A stretch of 64,000 nt of DNA from Przewalskia tangutica (GCA_029844215.1 CM056723.1:91752790-91816789), one strand, 5' to 3'. Counted from the stretch's first letter, positions 1-11,609 are shown. Numbers and translations: made by a program. The notes: a model not told the origin generated them from the sequence alone.

Positions 1-991
1 GCTTGGTATGACAAATGAAAGAGGGAAAGTGAAGGGAAAAATAAAGTTTTTTCTTCTGGGACCCACTTATTTCCTTCTCACTTTCGTTCCTTTACCCCCT
101 CGTACTTTCCCTTTCCTTCTCCAGTTGCCTAGGATTAGCACCCCTCACATCTTAATGTAGGAACCATCAAGCCCAGTAGTAGCAAAGAAACCACATTGAT
201 TGCACTGCTTCTTGAACATGAGGTCTGTGTACTAAGACTAATAAAAGAAGTTTTGCATTTATACTCTTCACTCTGAAGTGTGGAGATTTACATTCACAGT
301 CTTGTAGTACACGTGAATTCTTCTTTGAGGGTCTCTTTTTAATGATTGTAACACTATGAGTAAACTGTTAGATGAACGGCGAGATTCCTGATTTCAAAGT
401 GATATGTTCCACATAGCAAGCTGGTCAACTAATCTTATTACAGTGCTAATGGAGTCGTATGGAATGTACTATACATACTATACATACTATACATACTATA
501 CATACTATACATCAGCTGTCTTTGACCTTGAAATGATTTTGGTTGTATCTAATCTACAATATATTTGTTCGCGTCTTTAATTGTGTTCTAGAGTACATAA
601 CATAGGGTGGTGATTGCATTCATTGTGGAAAATCTAGCATCTTCAAGAGAATAAAGATATTGAAAGTATTGGAAGTATATTGATAGTGTGTAACTTGTTA
701 GCTCCAATTTCAGTGGGATATCTGTTTTGTGAGCTTCAGATTTAAATATTGATATGCGAAATAGTTGGTTGGTGTCTGCAGTGGTCCAATCAGACTGCTG
801 GAAAAACTTTGATTTGATTTGGAAGAAATATCTAGGCTAGAATTAACAAGGATGATTGTTTCACTTGTGTGCATAATTGATGACGACTTCACATGAATAT
901 CGGGTTAAAAGTTTACCTTGATCTCTGAAGTTCTGCAAAATGGTGGCTCTGATGACATGGGTGGTATACTTACAATCTGTGTTTTTCGCAG
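1..991. other. Intronic or upstream sequence of Fd-GOGAT, no recognised exon
   Basis: No segment could be matched convincingly to the Fd-GOGAT residues expected just before exon 1, so this is probably intron. The only clear structure is a short tandem repeat at 468-512. The first 120 bases are purine-rich then pyrimidine-rich. Confidence 0.4.
468..512. repeat. 9-bp tandem repeat, 5 copies
   Basis: Five perfect head-to-tail copies of ACTATACAT. A simple minisatellite, likely length-polymorphic. Confidence 0.9.
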
Positions 992-1088
992 CTGGCAAGA
1001 GAGACTTTATCATTCTGGGTGAAGGCTTTCTCTGAAGATACAGCAAAATGACTAGAGAATTACGGGTTCATACAATTTAGACAAGGAG
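992..1088 (+). CDS. GLU1: Fd-GOGAT exon 1 of window (contains premature TGA)
   Basis: Follows a TTTTTCGCAG acceptor and reads LARETLSFWVKAFSEDTAK, then TGA (1049-1051), then LENYGFIQFRQG. The stop stands where homologues carry Arg, so a CGA-to-TGA change explains it. The exon ends in phase 1 before GTATAT, and its last G joins GT of the next exon to make Gly. Confidence 0.88.
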
Positions 1089-3808
1089 GTATATTTTATA
1101 GAGGCTGAAAACTAAAAGTTTTGGAAGTATATCTTTTCATTATACAGTATCCAGATCCATGGAACCTAGGCAAATGTTTTTTAAAATTGTATTGACCTTT
1201 AATGATGTTTAAAGTCTGCATATACCGTGTCAGTTTCTTGTGTCTTCAGAGGAATCTAGTTCAAGACAAAAACATTTCCTGTGTGCGCTCTGGTAGATTT
1301 TCTTAACATGAGGTAGGTCGTTAGGAAACAATACCAAGCTTAACCAAATTGAGATCTCATCAACTAGTAATTGTAGTCTGCTGAGTGAACAAAGTTAAAC
1401 AGCCTTTGGGCATCCCATGATAAGAATCGAGTTACTTGAATGAAACAAGAAAATAATGCGGAAGCGAAAGTATGAAGATTAAAGAGTATTTATTCTTTTC
1501 TATGTTGTATGAAGCTCCACTTTTAGCATATTATGGTTTTTCCAATAAGATATGACAACTATACGTGGGAACAACATCATACCAAACCTTGTCCTCATAT
1601 CTTCCAAGAGTGAGCACTGAATAACAATAACACCCTTTTATTTACCTTTAATCCTTTCCGCATGTAGGGTGAAATATGCTCAATACAATGTAAGTTCAAT
1701 CTCTCAACGTTATTATTGCTAATTAAGTTATAACCAGACTGTCAATTCTCATGGCACATTCCTTAAATAACACTCTTAACTCTAGTTTGAAAAATAGCTC
1801 TACATGTATCCTCCTCATTCTTGTCAAGTTATACATTCATTCGGTTTGTCCTCCTTCGCTCAACTAGGGTGGCATCTATCACATCAAGTCAGGCAGTAAT
1901 CATTCTGAGCACCTCGGCCAAGTTATTGTCGTTTTGAGTTCCAACTTCAATTTCCGTACCTGTTCGAGACATCTCAAGAAAATATCAAAAAACAAGTATA
2001 TCTCAATTTGGCTCTTTTCTTTTTCTATCTATTTTTTTGTTTTTTGCCTTTTTCCTTTTCTTCTCAATGTACCTTGCCTTTTAAGCTACTACAAAAAAAA
2101 CTTTTCGTATTTCTTTTGCTTTCTTTTTGCTACAAAATTCCCAAGATTATCAAGACCGAAACCTTCATAGAATCGCTATAATACCACTTGATAAGAATCG
2201 GATTACTTGAATAAAAACAAGAGAATAATGCCGAAGTGAAAGTGCGAAGATTGATGACAGTAATTCAAAGATATGCGAAATTCGAGAATAAGATCCCCAC
2301 ATTAAGTGGTAAGAACCCTAATTGATTTAAGTGGACTAAAGCTAATTATGATACTAATAGAGTCAGTTTAAGAAGCCACCGTGGACGCTATCATTCCATA
2401 TTTTGGGCATTCTATTTCTTTATCCTGTCTGTTGTTTTTTGACATTCTAGACTCCAAAAGCTTGTATAGAGGGTAGCTGACCCGGACACCACCTTTATCC
2501 AATAAAAAGAGCTTGTATAAAGGTAGGTCAGAGTTAGGTCTTTACCTTGAGGAAGCTATACCAAGTTTTTAAGCCAGCCTTCACATTCTATTTCTTTATC
2601 TCTTTCTGTGCGAAGGAGGAAGAGAGATGAATGAGGACAGAGAATGGGAGGGAAGAAGAGAACTCACATGAAAAATCTGATATTTAATCTAGCTGTTTCA
2701 TACTTGGATCATTAGCAGGGGAGAGCAGTTAGAAGCATTAGATAGAAACTGCTTGACTGGGAAATTCAGATAAGATACTTGACCATATTCATTTAAAGGA
2801 AGATATGACGCATTCCTCAATTGCTGAGTCTCTCTCTCTCCCCCCTCCTAAGTTTGGATGTGAGTTCTGTAGCATCAAATTTGACAAGGAAGACAAATTG
2901 CCTATAAACAAAAGAAACTCTGTATAAATATGCAAATGACATGTCTGAGAAGCATTAGATGTTTGTGTACTTGGGATATTTGTGAAATTAAAGAGTGAAC
3001 AATGCTCTCCAAACATAAATTTGTACTTCACGGATAAATAGATGTAGTTGAGTGGCAAAACAGTTCTCGACTGGAAATCTGTTTCCTACAAGTTTACAAA
3101 GTTAAGAGTGTGAAGAATAAAGCACTTGACCAAATTTGATGTGGGTCACTTAGTCAATTTCATGCTGGATTGCAATATTTGAGTAATTTTATCCGATGTA
3201 TCATGTATTATAGTGTATTAAATGTTTCTTATTTTCTTGATTTTAAGACTAATTTTTAAACAAACATTTGAAGGGATAAGGGAAGTAACCTAGATAGTGG
3301 CGATTAGCTTCTGTCACCTTCACTTTCTGATACCTGACTGGTGAATTCACATACTTCAGTGAGGACAGTTGTGATTCTATTTCCTTCCCCCTCTATGTGA
3401 ATTTTATGGAGTCTATTGTGGGAGAAGGATCCAAGAAATAACAGTGTGGTTTCTACCTGCTGGCTAGTCGCCTAGTCCTATGGTTCCAAGTTCCTCCAAG
3501 ATACCAGGTTTCTTAGAATCATGTGTCTTGTTAAACTTTTGTGTCTCTTTCTTGTGTCTCTTGAGCAAAAACTCAAAGGTTAAGCAAAAATCAATATGGT
3601 GCACTCATCTTAAATTGTTGCAAGTGCTACAATCTGGCGCTTTCGTCGTGAATGGATGTTTTTTGTAAATCAAAAGGTACTCTTTAATCATCTCTTTTTG
3701 GGAAATGAAAAGTAGTTGTATCTTTGTTTCAAGATGAAGTCTTGATGGCTATTACCCTGTGTTCCTTTTGGTTTTCATTTCCTTCTCTCTTTTCCCTTTA
3801 ATTAAAAG
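1089..3808 (+). other. Fd-GOGAT intron, 2.7 kb
   Basis: Long GT-AG intron between the phase-1 exon 1 and exon 2. It holds a possible decayed LTR-type repeat pair (1418-1480 and 2189-2252). Nothing else was recognised; short ORFs here have no coding character. Confidence 0.6.
1418..2252 (-). repeat. Possible decayed short LTR element (direct-repeat ends)
   Basis: Two copies of a roughly 62-bp sequence beginning TGATAAGAATCG start at 1418 and 2189 in the same orientation. Just left of the second copy, on the minus strand, lies TGGTATTATAGCG (2174-2186), close to an initiator-Met tRNA primer site and spaced as in LTR elements. Homology stops after about 62 bp, so full LTRs are not shown. Confidence 0.3.
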
Positions 3809-3924
3809 GTGAATACCATGGAAACAACCCAGAGATGTCAAAGCTGCTCCATAAAGCTGTTCGCCAAAAGAGTGAAAGTGCATATTCAGTTTATCAGCAG
3901 CATTTGGCCAATCGACCTGTAAAC
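3809..3924 (+). CDS. GLU1: Fd-GOGAT exon 2 of window
   Basis: Begins with the last two bases of a split Gly codon and reads EYHGNNPEMSKLLHKAV and onward to NRPVN. It ends in phase 0 at AAC before GTGAGT. This is the well-conserved link into the FMN domain, with no lesion. Confidence 0.93.
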
Positions 3925-5219
3925 GTGAGTTGTTTTACTAGTTTCTATTTCTTGTAATTGGATATCTTTACATCTTCTTATCATCTGGATATCTAATTTG
4001 ATCATGTAGTTTACTACTATTGACTATATGTCTCCTGATGCTTATGCACAGACAAATATCTCTCCTTAAAAAGCAGATGCATAAGATGCATTAATAGTAA
4101 TTGCTGACATAAACCATCTAGTAATTTCCCCTCTATTGTTCAATCCATTAAAGATGAAAGAAGGGTGAAACCTAGGTTGCGCGGGCTCTTTGCTTTCGGT
4201 GCCACACCCGTGTCGACACGACGTTGGTGTGAGATCCTTACCCAATATGGTCAAATCCTTACCCAATATGGTCAAACGATTTTGGATACTTTGACCAAAA
4301 TCGATGAAAAAATTCGAGACATTCAATGATTTTTGAAATCAAAACAAAAAGTTGAGTGAAATCATAATTTAGGGTATATGTTTTATCGTTAAAAGATACT
4401 TGTATTAAAAAGTTAGCAACCAGAAGGTGCTTTAGATACAAGTCAACACCATTGTTGAATGTGCAATGAACTCAAGAAGTCTATTGTGGCCTCTATATCA
4501 TTTGCAATAGCCATGTTACACCCAAGATAAAGTAAAGAGAAGCATTTGTACTTAATAATAATTACATGTTCGAACTTGCTCCAAACAATCTGTGCATTTC
4601 CTTCCTTCCAAATAGTCAACCATAATTTAGGCATACTTTTATAACTCTAGTTTTAGATATTCGAATTATTTTTAGCAGAATCCCTGCACCCGTATCTATA
4701 CATAGATCCGTACCCCGAATTTTAAAATTTAAATCATGAAGGATCCGACATCTAGATCCGCACCCGTATCAGACACCCAAGTCCGAGCAAGTTAGGTTGA
4801 AATAGTGTTATCATAAGTGAAAAGCGCAACAATCTCTAAGGTCCGTTGCATCTTTAAGCGCAAAGCACAAATAAAGTGTGGGCTTTAATGAAAAAAGGCA
4901 AATGAAGTAAAAAATACAAATATATATGTTTAGTCAAAGACTCACACTTATAAGCATAAATAACAAATACATGGACACAAAAAGTGAAACTTTTTTACTA
5001 TAAAGTAAACATCAATTGTTTAGTGTCGCCTCTGTAGGAAACACTCATTCACAAGGAAAAGTTTGTCTTAGAGCCTTGATGACGACACTGAAGCACGCAA
5101 TAGGCGAGGCAAAACACCCAACATGTTTTGAGCCTTGCTTTTGGGCTTAAGTGCACCTTTGATAACATTGGGGTTAAATACCCCAAAACAAATTATCTGA
5201 AGATATCTATTTTTTGCAG
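3925..5219 (+). other. Fd-GOGAT intron, 1.3 kb
   Basis: GT-AG intron (GTGAGT ... TTTTTTGCAG) largely occupied by an hAT-like MITE at 4172-4795. The remainder shows nothing recognised. Confidence 0.8.
4172..4795. mobile_element. hAT-like MITE, copy 1
   Basis: Ends are imperfect inverted repeats (CTAGGTTGCGCGGGCTC left; GTCCGAGCAAGTTAG right). Flanks GGTGAAAC and GTTGAAAT match at 6 of 8 positions, as an aged 8-bp target duplication. The inner ends share ATCTAGATCCGCACCCGTATC-type sequence with the copy at 14450-14917. No transposase ORF. A 23-bp piece containing CTTACCCAATATGGTCAAA is duplicated near 4237-4276. Confidence 0.65.
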
Positions 5220-5417
5220 GTTCTTAGAGATCTTCTTGAATTCAAAAGTGATCGTTCGCCTATACCAGTTGGAAGGGTTGAACCTGCTTCAGCAATTGTG
5301 CAGCGGTTTTGCACTGGTGGCATGTCACTTGGAGCTATTTCAAGGAAAACTCATGAAGCTATCGCAATTGCAATGAATAGATTGGGTGGAAAATCGAACT
5401 CAGGAGAAGGTGGTGAG
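5220..5417 (+). CDS. GLU1: Fd-GOGAT exon 3 of window
   Basis: Reads VLRDLLEFKSDRSPIPVGRV, then FCTGGMSLGAIS and GGKSNSGEGGE, hallmark segments opening the FMN-binding synthase domain. Phase 0 at both ends, 66 codons, with clean GCAG acceptor and GTAAGT donor. Confidence 0.95.
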
Positions 5418-5538
5418 GTAAGTTATACCAGTGTTGTGTTGAGCACAATCTAGATTTCTCTTTCTTTGCCATTGGAATTGTTTTCTTTATCTCATATCTA
5501 CACGAATGATGATGTTTTGAATTGTTAACTTCAAACAG

Positions 5539-5649
5539 GATCCAATTCGCTGGAAACCACTGACTGATGTAGTTGATGGATATTCTCCAACACTTCCTCA
5601 CCTTAAAGGTCTGCAAAATGGAGATACTGCGACAAGTGCAATTAAGCAG
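5539..5649 (+). CDS. GLU1: Fd-GOGAT exon 4 of window
   Basis: Thirty-seven codons starting DPIRWKPLTDVVDGYSPTLP and ending TSAIKQ before GTATGT. Conserved throughout with no frame disruption. Confidence 0.95.
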
Positions 5650-5770
5650 GTATGTGCACTATGAGTTTGCTGTGCATATCTCTTGATGTGATTGTTAGTC
5701 CTTTTTATGGGCAAGTTGTTTTCCTGATGACTTGTGGAGAACACAGTTGACTTCCTTAAAACCTTTTCAG

Positions 5771-6010
5771 GTTGCTTCTGGACGCTTTGGTGTCACTCCT
5801 ACATTTCTAGCTAATGCCGACCAGTTAGAAATTAAAATTGCTCAAGGTGCAAAGCCAGGTGAAGGTGGCCAATTGCCTGGTAAAAAAGTTGGCGCTTACA
5901 TTGCAAGACTAAGGAATTCAAAACCTGGAGTTCCTCTTATATCTCCGCCACCACACCATGATATTTATTCTATCGAGGATCTCGCTCAGTTGATTTATGA
6001 CCTTCATCAG
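5771..6010 (+). CDS. GLU1: Fd-GOGAT exon 5 of window
   Basis: Eighty codons including AKPGEGGQLPGKKV and SPPPHHDIYSIEDLAQLI, both diagnostic of the glutamate synthase FMN/2-oxoglutarate site. The CAG ending precedes GTGAAA. Confidence 0.95.
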
Positions 6011-6050
6011 GTGAAATGCGTGCTTAACTGTTGTTCCTTTCAACTGTGAT

Positions 6051-6159
6051 TTTCATTCATGAGCATTATCAACCCAGAAGCTAAGGTATTGTAAAGCATA
6101 ATATTCTGATTTCATTCATGAGCAGATCAACCCAAACGCTAAGGTATATGTAAAGCTTG
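6051..6159 (+). repeat. 59-bp tandem duplication spanning an exon's 3' splice site
   Basis: The segment starting TTTCATTCATGAGCA occurs at 6051 and again at 6110. The second copy supplies the real acceptor (GAGCAG) and the first codons of exon 6. The first copy has GAGCATT instead, so its AG is gone and its exon-like piece stays in the intron. Confidence 0.85.
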
Positions 6160-6224
6160 TGGCTGAAGCTGGTATTGGTACTGTGGCTTCTGGGGTGGCA
6201 AAGGGAAATGCTGATATCATACAG
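6126..6224 (+). CDS. GLU1: Fd-GOGAT exon 6 of window
   Basis: Thirty-three codons, INPNAKVYVKLVAEAGIGT then VASGVAKGNADIIQ, part of the flavin-binding barrel. The acceptor is the intact copy of a local 59-bp duplication. The donor is GTAACC. Confidence 0.94.
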
Positions 6225-6668
6225 GTAACCTTTAATATTTGTTCCTGCCTTTTATATGCGTCCTTTGTGCTTTCACCTGTTCAGAGATTGAAGCTGAATC
6301 TAAAAAAAAGAGAAATTGGCCATGTTTCCTTAAAAGAGACTGTGAGCTAGCTTAGCTGTCTAACATTTTTCAGCTGGCTGTTATGGTGAACCACTTGCAA
6401 TTTTTTTTTTTGAAGTAATAGCTTATAATGTGGTGGAAGATTTCTCGGTATATAAGTGGCAAAACTAGAGACCTATACAAAAATGTGTTTTTCTTCATAT
6501 AATTGCTGGTTATCTATACTGAGTGGAACCTCATGTTTGCACCATCAATTAACTAGAAATAAATGGCAGACCTTCATCTGCTAATAATCATTTTTCAGAG
6601 GCTCTCCTGTTCCTTTTCCCTCCAAAGTTAAATGACTTGAAAATTCGTAGGTGTTGAAATTTAAAACA

Positions 6669-6906
6669 CTCCCTTCGTCCCAATTTATATGATCTGGTTT
6701 GACTGGGCACGAAGTTTAAGAAATAATGAAGACTTTTGAATCTTATGGTCTAAAACAAGCCAGCGATATTTATTTGGTTATAGATCATCTCATTAAGCGT
6801 AAAAGGTAAAGTTTAAAGTTAAATTGTTGCCAAATAAGGAAATGTGTCATTCTTTTTGGGACTGACTAAAAAGGAAAGTGTGTCATATAAATTGGGACAG
6901 AGGGAG
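6669..6906 (+). mobile_element. Stowaway-type MITE, copy 1
   Basis: Starts CTCCCTTCGTCCCAATTTAT and ends with the complementary ATAAATTGGGACAGAGGGAG, followed by TA. About 238 bp with no ORF. Terminal CTCCCTCCGTCCCAAT and a TA duplication define Tc1/mariner-derived Stowaway elements. The left TA has decayed to CA. Confidence 0.85.
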
Positions 6907-7551
6907 TATTTTTTAATTTCTTAATGTAGGTAAATCCAAAACATCATTGTTAATGTGTAGTAGATTGGCCCAAGTTCCCTACTCCCTATCAAAATGATAC
7001 ATATTGTGTTTTGGGATGTGACAGTTGGTTGACTCACATCCTTATTATGTCAAATTAAATTAAGTTGGTTAGCTTGGGACAGTTGTTAGATAAGAATTAT
7101 AGTATCAAACTATTAATTTGTATAGATTGGAGGGAAAGGTGGGAGTCATCTTTTAAATTCTTACTGTTAAAATGTTTGAAATCCTAAAACTAATTTGTCT
7201 TTTAAAATGTCATTAGGTATGAAATGGAAACAAAGAATGATCCAATATTAGGTAAGCTAAAAAAGACAACTGAGAGGAATTGCCAGTTCTTACATTGTAC
7301 TCATAGTTCTCAAGATTATAGATGTCTAAGCTCATAATATATATATATCATTTAAATTACTAGTAAATGGACCTTAGTTGACGTCTGTATTGATTCAAGA
7401 TTTATTGTACATATGTATAGCAAGTAATAAAAATTATTTTGTTGTAGGCATTGTTTAAAATAATTTGTCATGTTTTCTATAGTATTTTGTTAGAACTTCT
7501 TCACGTATTTTCGTTATTTCTTTTTCCGAACTGCTTTGAATTCTTTTTCCT

Positions 7552-7671
7552 TGAGCCGAGGGTCTATCGAAAACAACTTCTCTACCTCCAAGGTAGGGGT
7601 AAGGTCTGCGTACACTGTACCCTCCCCAGACCCCACTTGTGGGATTACTTTGGGTATGTTGTTGTTGTTGT
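7552..7671 (+). mobile_element. SINE fragment, TS-like (Solanaceae type)
   Basis: Contains GAGCCGAGGGTCTATCG, GGTAAGGTCTGCGTACAC, CCCAGACCCCACTTGTGGG and a TTG-repeat tail, the 3' half of the tobacco TS SINE class. The T-rich sequence just upstream may belong to it. A minus-strand relative sits near 21108-21205. It is a useful taxonomic marker. Confidence 0.75.
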
Positions 7672-7745
7672 TGTAGAAAGAAACAAACTAGGAAACTGAT
7701 CCCTTGATTCTAGGAGATCTGAGAATCAAGGAATGATTTGCAAAA

Positions 7746-8590
7746 ATCATACCACGACTTCTTTTTCTTGTTATTTTCATTTTTCGCAACAACTAGAGCA
7801 GAGGTGTCTATTTTCTTGCTTCTAGATTGGAATCTATTTTTAGCATAACATTCTTGTTTCTTCTCGCCTAATCGCAGAAAAAGTTTCCCTCAAAGTGGAC
7901 AGTTGGTTTTTTCCAAGAATTCGCAAACGAATTTCATCGAAGTCTGGTAGAAATAGATATACCCTCTCAATTTCTTCCTTTTCATTACTTTTGCAGTATC
8001 TAAGCTTAGGACACCCCCGTTAATCGTTATAGCATTGATCTAATTCCTGCCATAGGGAAACCATCTCATTATAGTAAATAGTAACACCTCTCTCCCCCTG
8101 CCTAGATTTCTATTGTTTGGGTTTAAGTAAAAATCTGAGAAACATTTCTACATCAGAATAAGTCTGTCTAATAGCATGCCAAACATCCCTAACAGTGGGT
8201 AGAAACAAATATGGTTTATGCAGGTTCTATGGATTTTAGTAGCCAAGCGATTACTATCGAGTATCCTAATCTCCAGGCGTTTATTTTTGGTCTCCTGGTT
8301 TATGCTTTTTCGTCTCGAGTTAGGTGCCTAAGTTTCCCTCTACCATCAATTGCCAAACAGACATATTGTTCATTTTCGGTTGTGAGAAGTAAGCTGAAAA
8401 GACAAATGCGAGGAATTGCCACTTTGTTCATAGTTGTCTCGTCCGGAACTTTGTTATGTGGCTGGGTGACGTTTCCCAGTAAGTGCTGTTTAGTCATGTA
8501 CAACACATGAATAAAACTGTTCTGATACCATGTAAGTTTTGTATCAAAATTGCTCAATTGTATTCATCTGTAGAGGTACCAATTTTATAT
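7746..8590 (-). mobile_element. Ty1/copia gag remnant, antisense in intron
   Basis: The minus strand encodes broken segments of a copia gag of the UBN2 type, such as GRGKLRHLT, INAWRLGYSIVIAWLLKSIEP, TVRDVWHAIRQTYSD and VTIYYNEMVSLWQELDQCYN. Multiple stops and shifts. Similar 60-bp sequences (7676-7745 and 8597-8655) flank it as direct repeats. No LTR or pol was seen. Confidence 0.65.
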
Positions 8591-9564
8591 TAAAGAGAAA
8601 CAAACAAACTAGAACATTGATCCTTTAGTTCTAGGAGATTTGACAATCAAGAGATAATGTCAGCTGATCTAATTTCCTAAAATTCTACGACATGGAAAAT
8701 CTGATTTTATGAGATCAATTTAGATCCTATAAATCAGATATTCACAAATCAACAATTCGTTACCTATTTCATTGGAGTTTTTTTGTAGAGAAGGTACACA
8801 TTTATTCGGATTGCCTCAAAAAATGACATGATTGATGAAGATGTAAGACATGCTATTTTATGCTGCCACCTAACTTACTGAAGAACCAAGTTCTTCAGCA
8901 GTAAACAACAAATAAAGTGCGGAATAGTAAATCACATAAGGATTTTACGTGGAAAACTCCTTGCTCAAGGGAGGCAAAATCCACAACCTATCTCCAATAG
9001 GATTTCCTAAATCTCCACTAAAACATGAGCAATTTTAAGGTTACAACTCAAATAACCTAAGGAACTAACCACTATAGTAACTTCCCCCTCTACAATATCA
9101 CATGGAAGTGATTTTGGGCTTGTGGATTCTAACACATTCGCAAGATTAGTGTTGTAGAAATGCTGATGTTAAGAAGGATAGTGTCATACGGGATTAGACA
9201 ATATTAGAAATGATCACATCGAATTGAAGGTGTGTGCAGTATACATTATGAAAAAATGTGAGATCTCATACGATGGTTTTAGACCTCAAATCACATCGAG
9301 AGACGTTTCCTCAAAAGATTTATAATTTCTCACAATTTATGCGAAGTTAATGACAAATGAATACAGTGCAAGCAAAGATCCACGTAAGCTATACATTCTT
9401 CTTCATTCAATGATCCAACACTTTAACATGTCACAAGTTTCTCTAGGTAGTCCATTTAAATCCCGCCATGTTAAGAAACAGCTGTCACAATTGGTCAGTT
9501 ATATGGCAATGCAAAAATAACTAAATAAGTGATTGGCATCTCAGTCTTGACTCAAAAAAATGTA

Positions 9565-9801
9565 CTCCCTCTGTCCCAATTTATATGACACACTTTCCTT
9601 TTAAGTCAGTCCCAAAATAATGACACATTTCCTTATTTGGCAACAATTTAACTTTAAACTTTACCTTTTACGCTTAACGAGGTGATCTATAACCACACAA
9701 ATTTTGTTGGCTTGTTTTAGATCAGAAGATTCAAAGTCTTCCTTTATTTCTTAAACTTTGTGATGAGTCAAACTACATCATATAATTTAGGACGGAGGGA
9801 G
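9565..9801 (-). mobile_element. Stowaway-type MITE, copy 2 (inverted to copy 1)
   Basis: Bounded by TA at 9563-9564 and 9802-9803, with CTCCCTCTGTCCCAATTTAT at the left and ACGGAGGGAG at the right end. Its reverse complement lines up with the copy at 6669-6906 along the whole length, so it is the same family in opposite orientation. Confidence 0.87.
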
Positions 9802-10964
9802 TAACACTTTGAGCACAAATTAAATCCTCTTCTCGGTAGATTTTCATGTGTCAGGCAAGCCTCTCTAGCCACCAACCAAGTGAAGCATGCCACCTTTATA
9901 AGGGGCATTTCTCTTTCAGATTTTCCCCTAAGGCCAGCAGCATCCTTGCTGTCCAACAAAATTTAGCAACCTATAACAAGAGTTCACTATGAAGATACCC
10001 TTGGTACGATCTTCCCAGAGTAGTTTGTCTTATCCTTGGTCAAACCTTTAAAAGGTTCTAGTACTTCCAAGAATTGAGAGAAAGAAATGACGGATGCTTC
10101 CAAGACAAAGGAAACTCCTTTTAGAAGATACAAAGGAATTGTTTACTTCTGTTTTACTTTTGGTGTAAAACAAATTTTGTAGCTGAAGCTGAAGCAATGT
10201 TAGATCTCATAGGGTCCCTTAAGATTAGGAAAGGACACACCTTAGGAGTCTCTGTAAATACTTTTGAACAACACCCTATCGATGTTTATTTTCTTTATAG
10301 TACACCTGCCTTTCTTGAAAAAGAAACTAGTTTGTATTAAAGTTTAATGTTATTGGTATACTTACATTGGGTCTGATTTTTGACATGAGGCCTTTTAGTT
10401 TTGTTAGAGATTGAATGACAGTATAGGGATAAGTGTGAGATTTTGCGTAGTCCCTATTGTTAGAGACTCCTCATTTGTCTTAAAAGAAAAAATGATGAGT
10501 AGTGATACAAAACAGGCCCAAGAGGAGATTATCTAATATAGATATTTATATAGCTGATCGCAACTACCTTGAAGTGAAGACGTAGTAGCAGTTGTTGTAA
10601 TGAAATTTAGTATCTACAACTAACAATTAAAAAAAAATAGTATCTAGAGTTTGTTTTTTTGCTCTTTCTTGTGTTTTCAGTGTATCTGATGTATCTTGCA
10701 ATGTAGTAGATGATTATTAACGTTATCTCAACTTATGTGGTTTTCCTTATAGATGATTGACTTTCTTCAAAGATGTCTTTTATTATGAATCTTTGACATT
10801 ATTTATTCACGATAACCTATCTAAATTGTATCTTCTCGTGTCAATCTTTCTAGTTTTCATCATTTTGGTGATACATAGTGCTGCTTTGTCCACCTAAATT
10901 GAGGGGATTTCTGTAAAATTTTAAATCTAATTATAATTTATTTTTGCATGGGTGTTGAGAAAAT

Positions 10965-11300
10965 GAACCTTGAACCTAATTCATCCTCCAAAGCTTGTTC
11001 ATTAGGTGAGGATCATGCAAACTATATAAGGTAATACCAATCCATTCCCTCGATCAATATGGAACTAAATACCCCTCATCCTCGACACTCTGAACTGGAT
11101 ATCTCGAGCATGGACAAAATAACATGAAGACCCAACATAACCAAGAATTGGAATGAGTTTGGCTTTGCTACCATATTTATAAATTCACCTTGAGTCTAAC
11201 TCAACGTTAAAAGCCAACTTACGAGGGCATAATTGCCCAAGACCATGTAAGGAGACAACAACCTATTCCCTAATTAAGTTCTGATACTTAACACATGGAA
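10965..11300 (-). mobile_element. Degenerate TRIM (same family as 19080-19424)
   Basis: Two diverged copies of the TRIM LTR, recognisable by 'ACCTTGA(A/G)(C/T)CTAA(T/C)TCA' and 'TATATAAGG / GTAAGGAGACAACAACC', surround a short body that keeps CCAACATAACCAAGAATTGG. Older than the intact copy. Boundaries approximate. Confidence 0.5.
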
Positions 11301-11374
11301 ACCTTGAGGCTTGATGTTATTTGGAAAATAAAACGTAGTAAACTAAGTCTTTTCGGCGGTTGTGTCACTTGCAG

Positions 11375-11470
11375 ATATCAGGGCATGATGGGGGAACTGG
11401 AGCAAGCCCAGTAAGTTCAATTAAGCATGCTGGTGGTCCCTGGGAGCTTGGACTTACAGAGACACACCAG
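11375..11470 (+). CDS. GLU1: Fd-GOGAT exon 7 of window
   Basis: Thirty-two codons: ISGHDGGTGASPVSSIKHAG then GPWELGLTETHQ. The GGTGASP segment is a conserved phosphate/flavin contact of glutamate synthases. Acceptor TTGCAG, donor GTTATT. Confidence 0.95.
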
Positions 11471-11609
11471 GTTATTTACTGTAGAAATGAACCATTTTCA
11501 GTGTTTATCTAATAATACTTCATATAACATGCAAGTAAGTTGCAGTTAATACTTTGTTCGTTCTAATTCTGTTCTTTTTCTGTTATAATTTTTGAACGGC
11601 TGTGTGCAG

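Larger units (their letters stand above)
6225..11374 (+). other. Fd-GOGAT intron, 5.1 kb, packed with repeats
   Basis: Separates exons 6 and 7, whose coding junction (...GNADIIQ / ISGHDGGTGASP...) is continuous in homologues. It holds two Stowaway MITEs in opposite orientation, a TS-type SINE, a minus-strand copia gag remnant and a degenerate TRIM. The stretches 6910-7450, 8660-9560 and 9805-10960 show nothing recognised. Confidence 0.85.

Noticed and set aside
940..991. Possible preceding Fd-GOGAT exon (GGTGGCTCTGATGACATGGG and onward)
   Set aside because: A weak resemblance to the expected GSxxxxGGLT segment, but only 17 bases would remain before exon 1, too short for an intron, and no reading frame fits.
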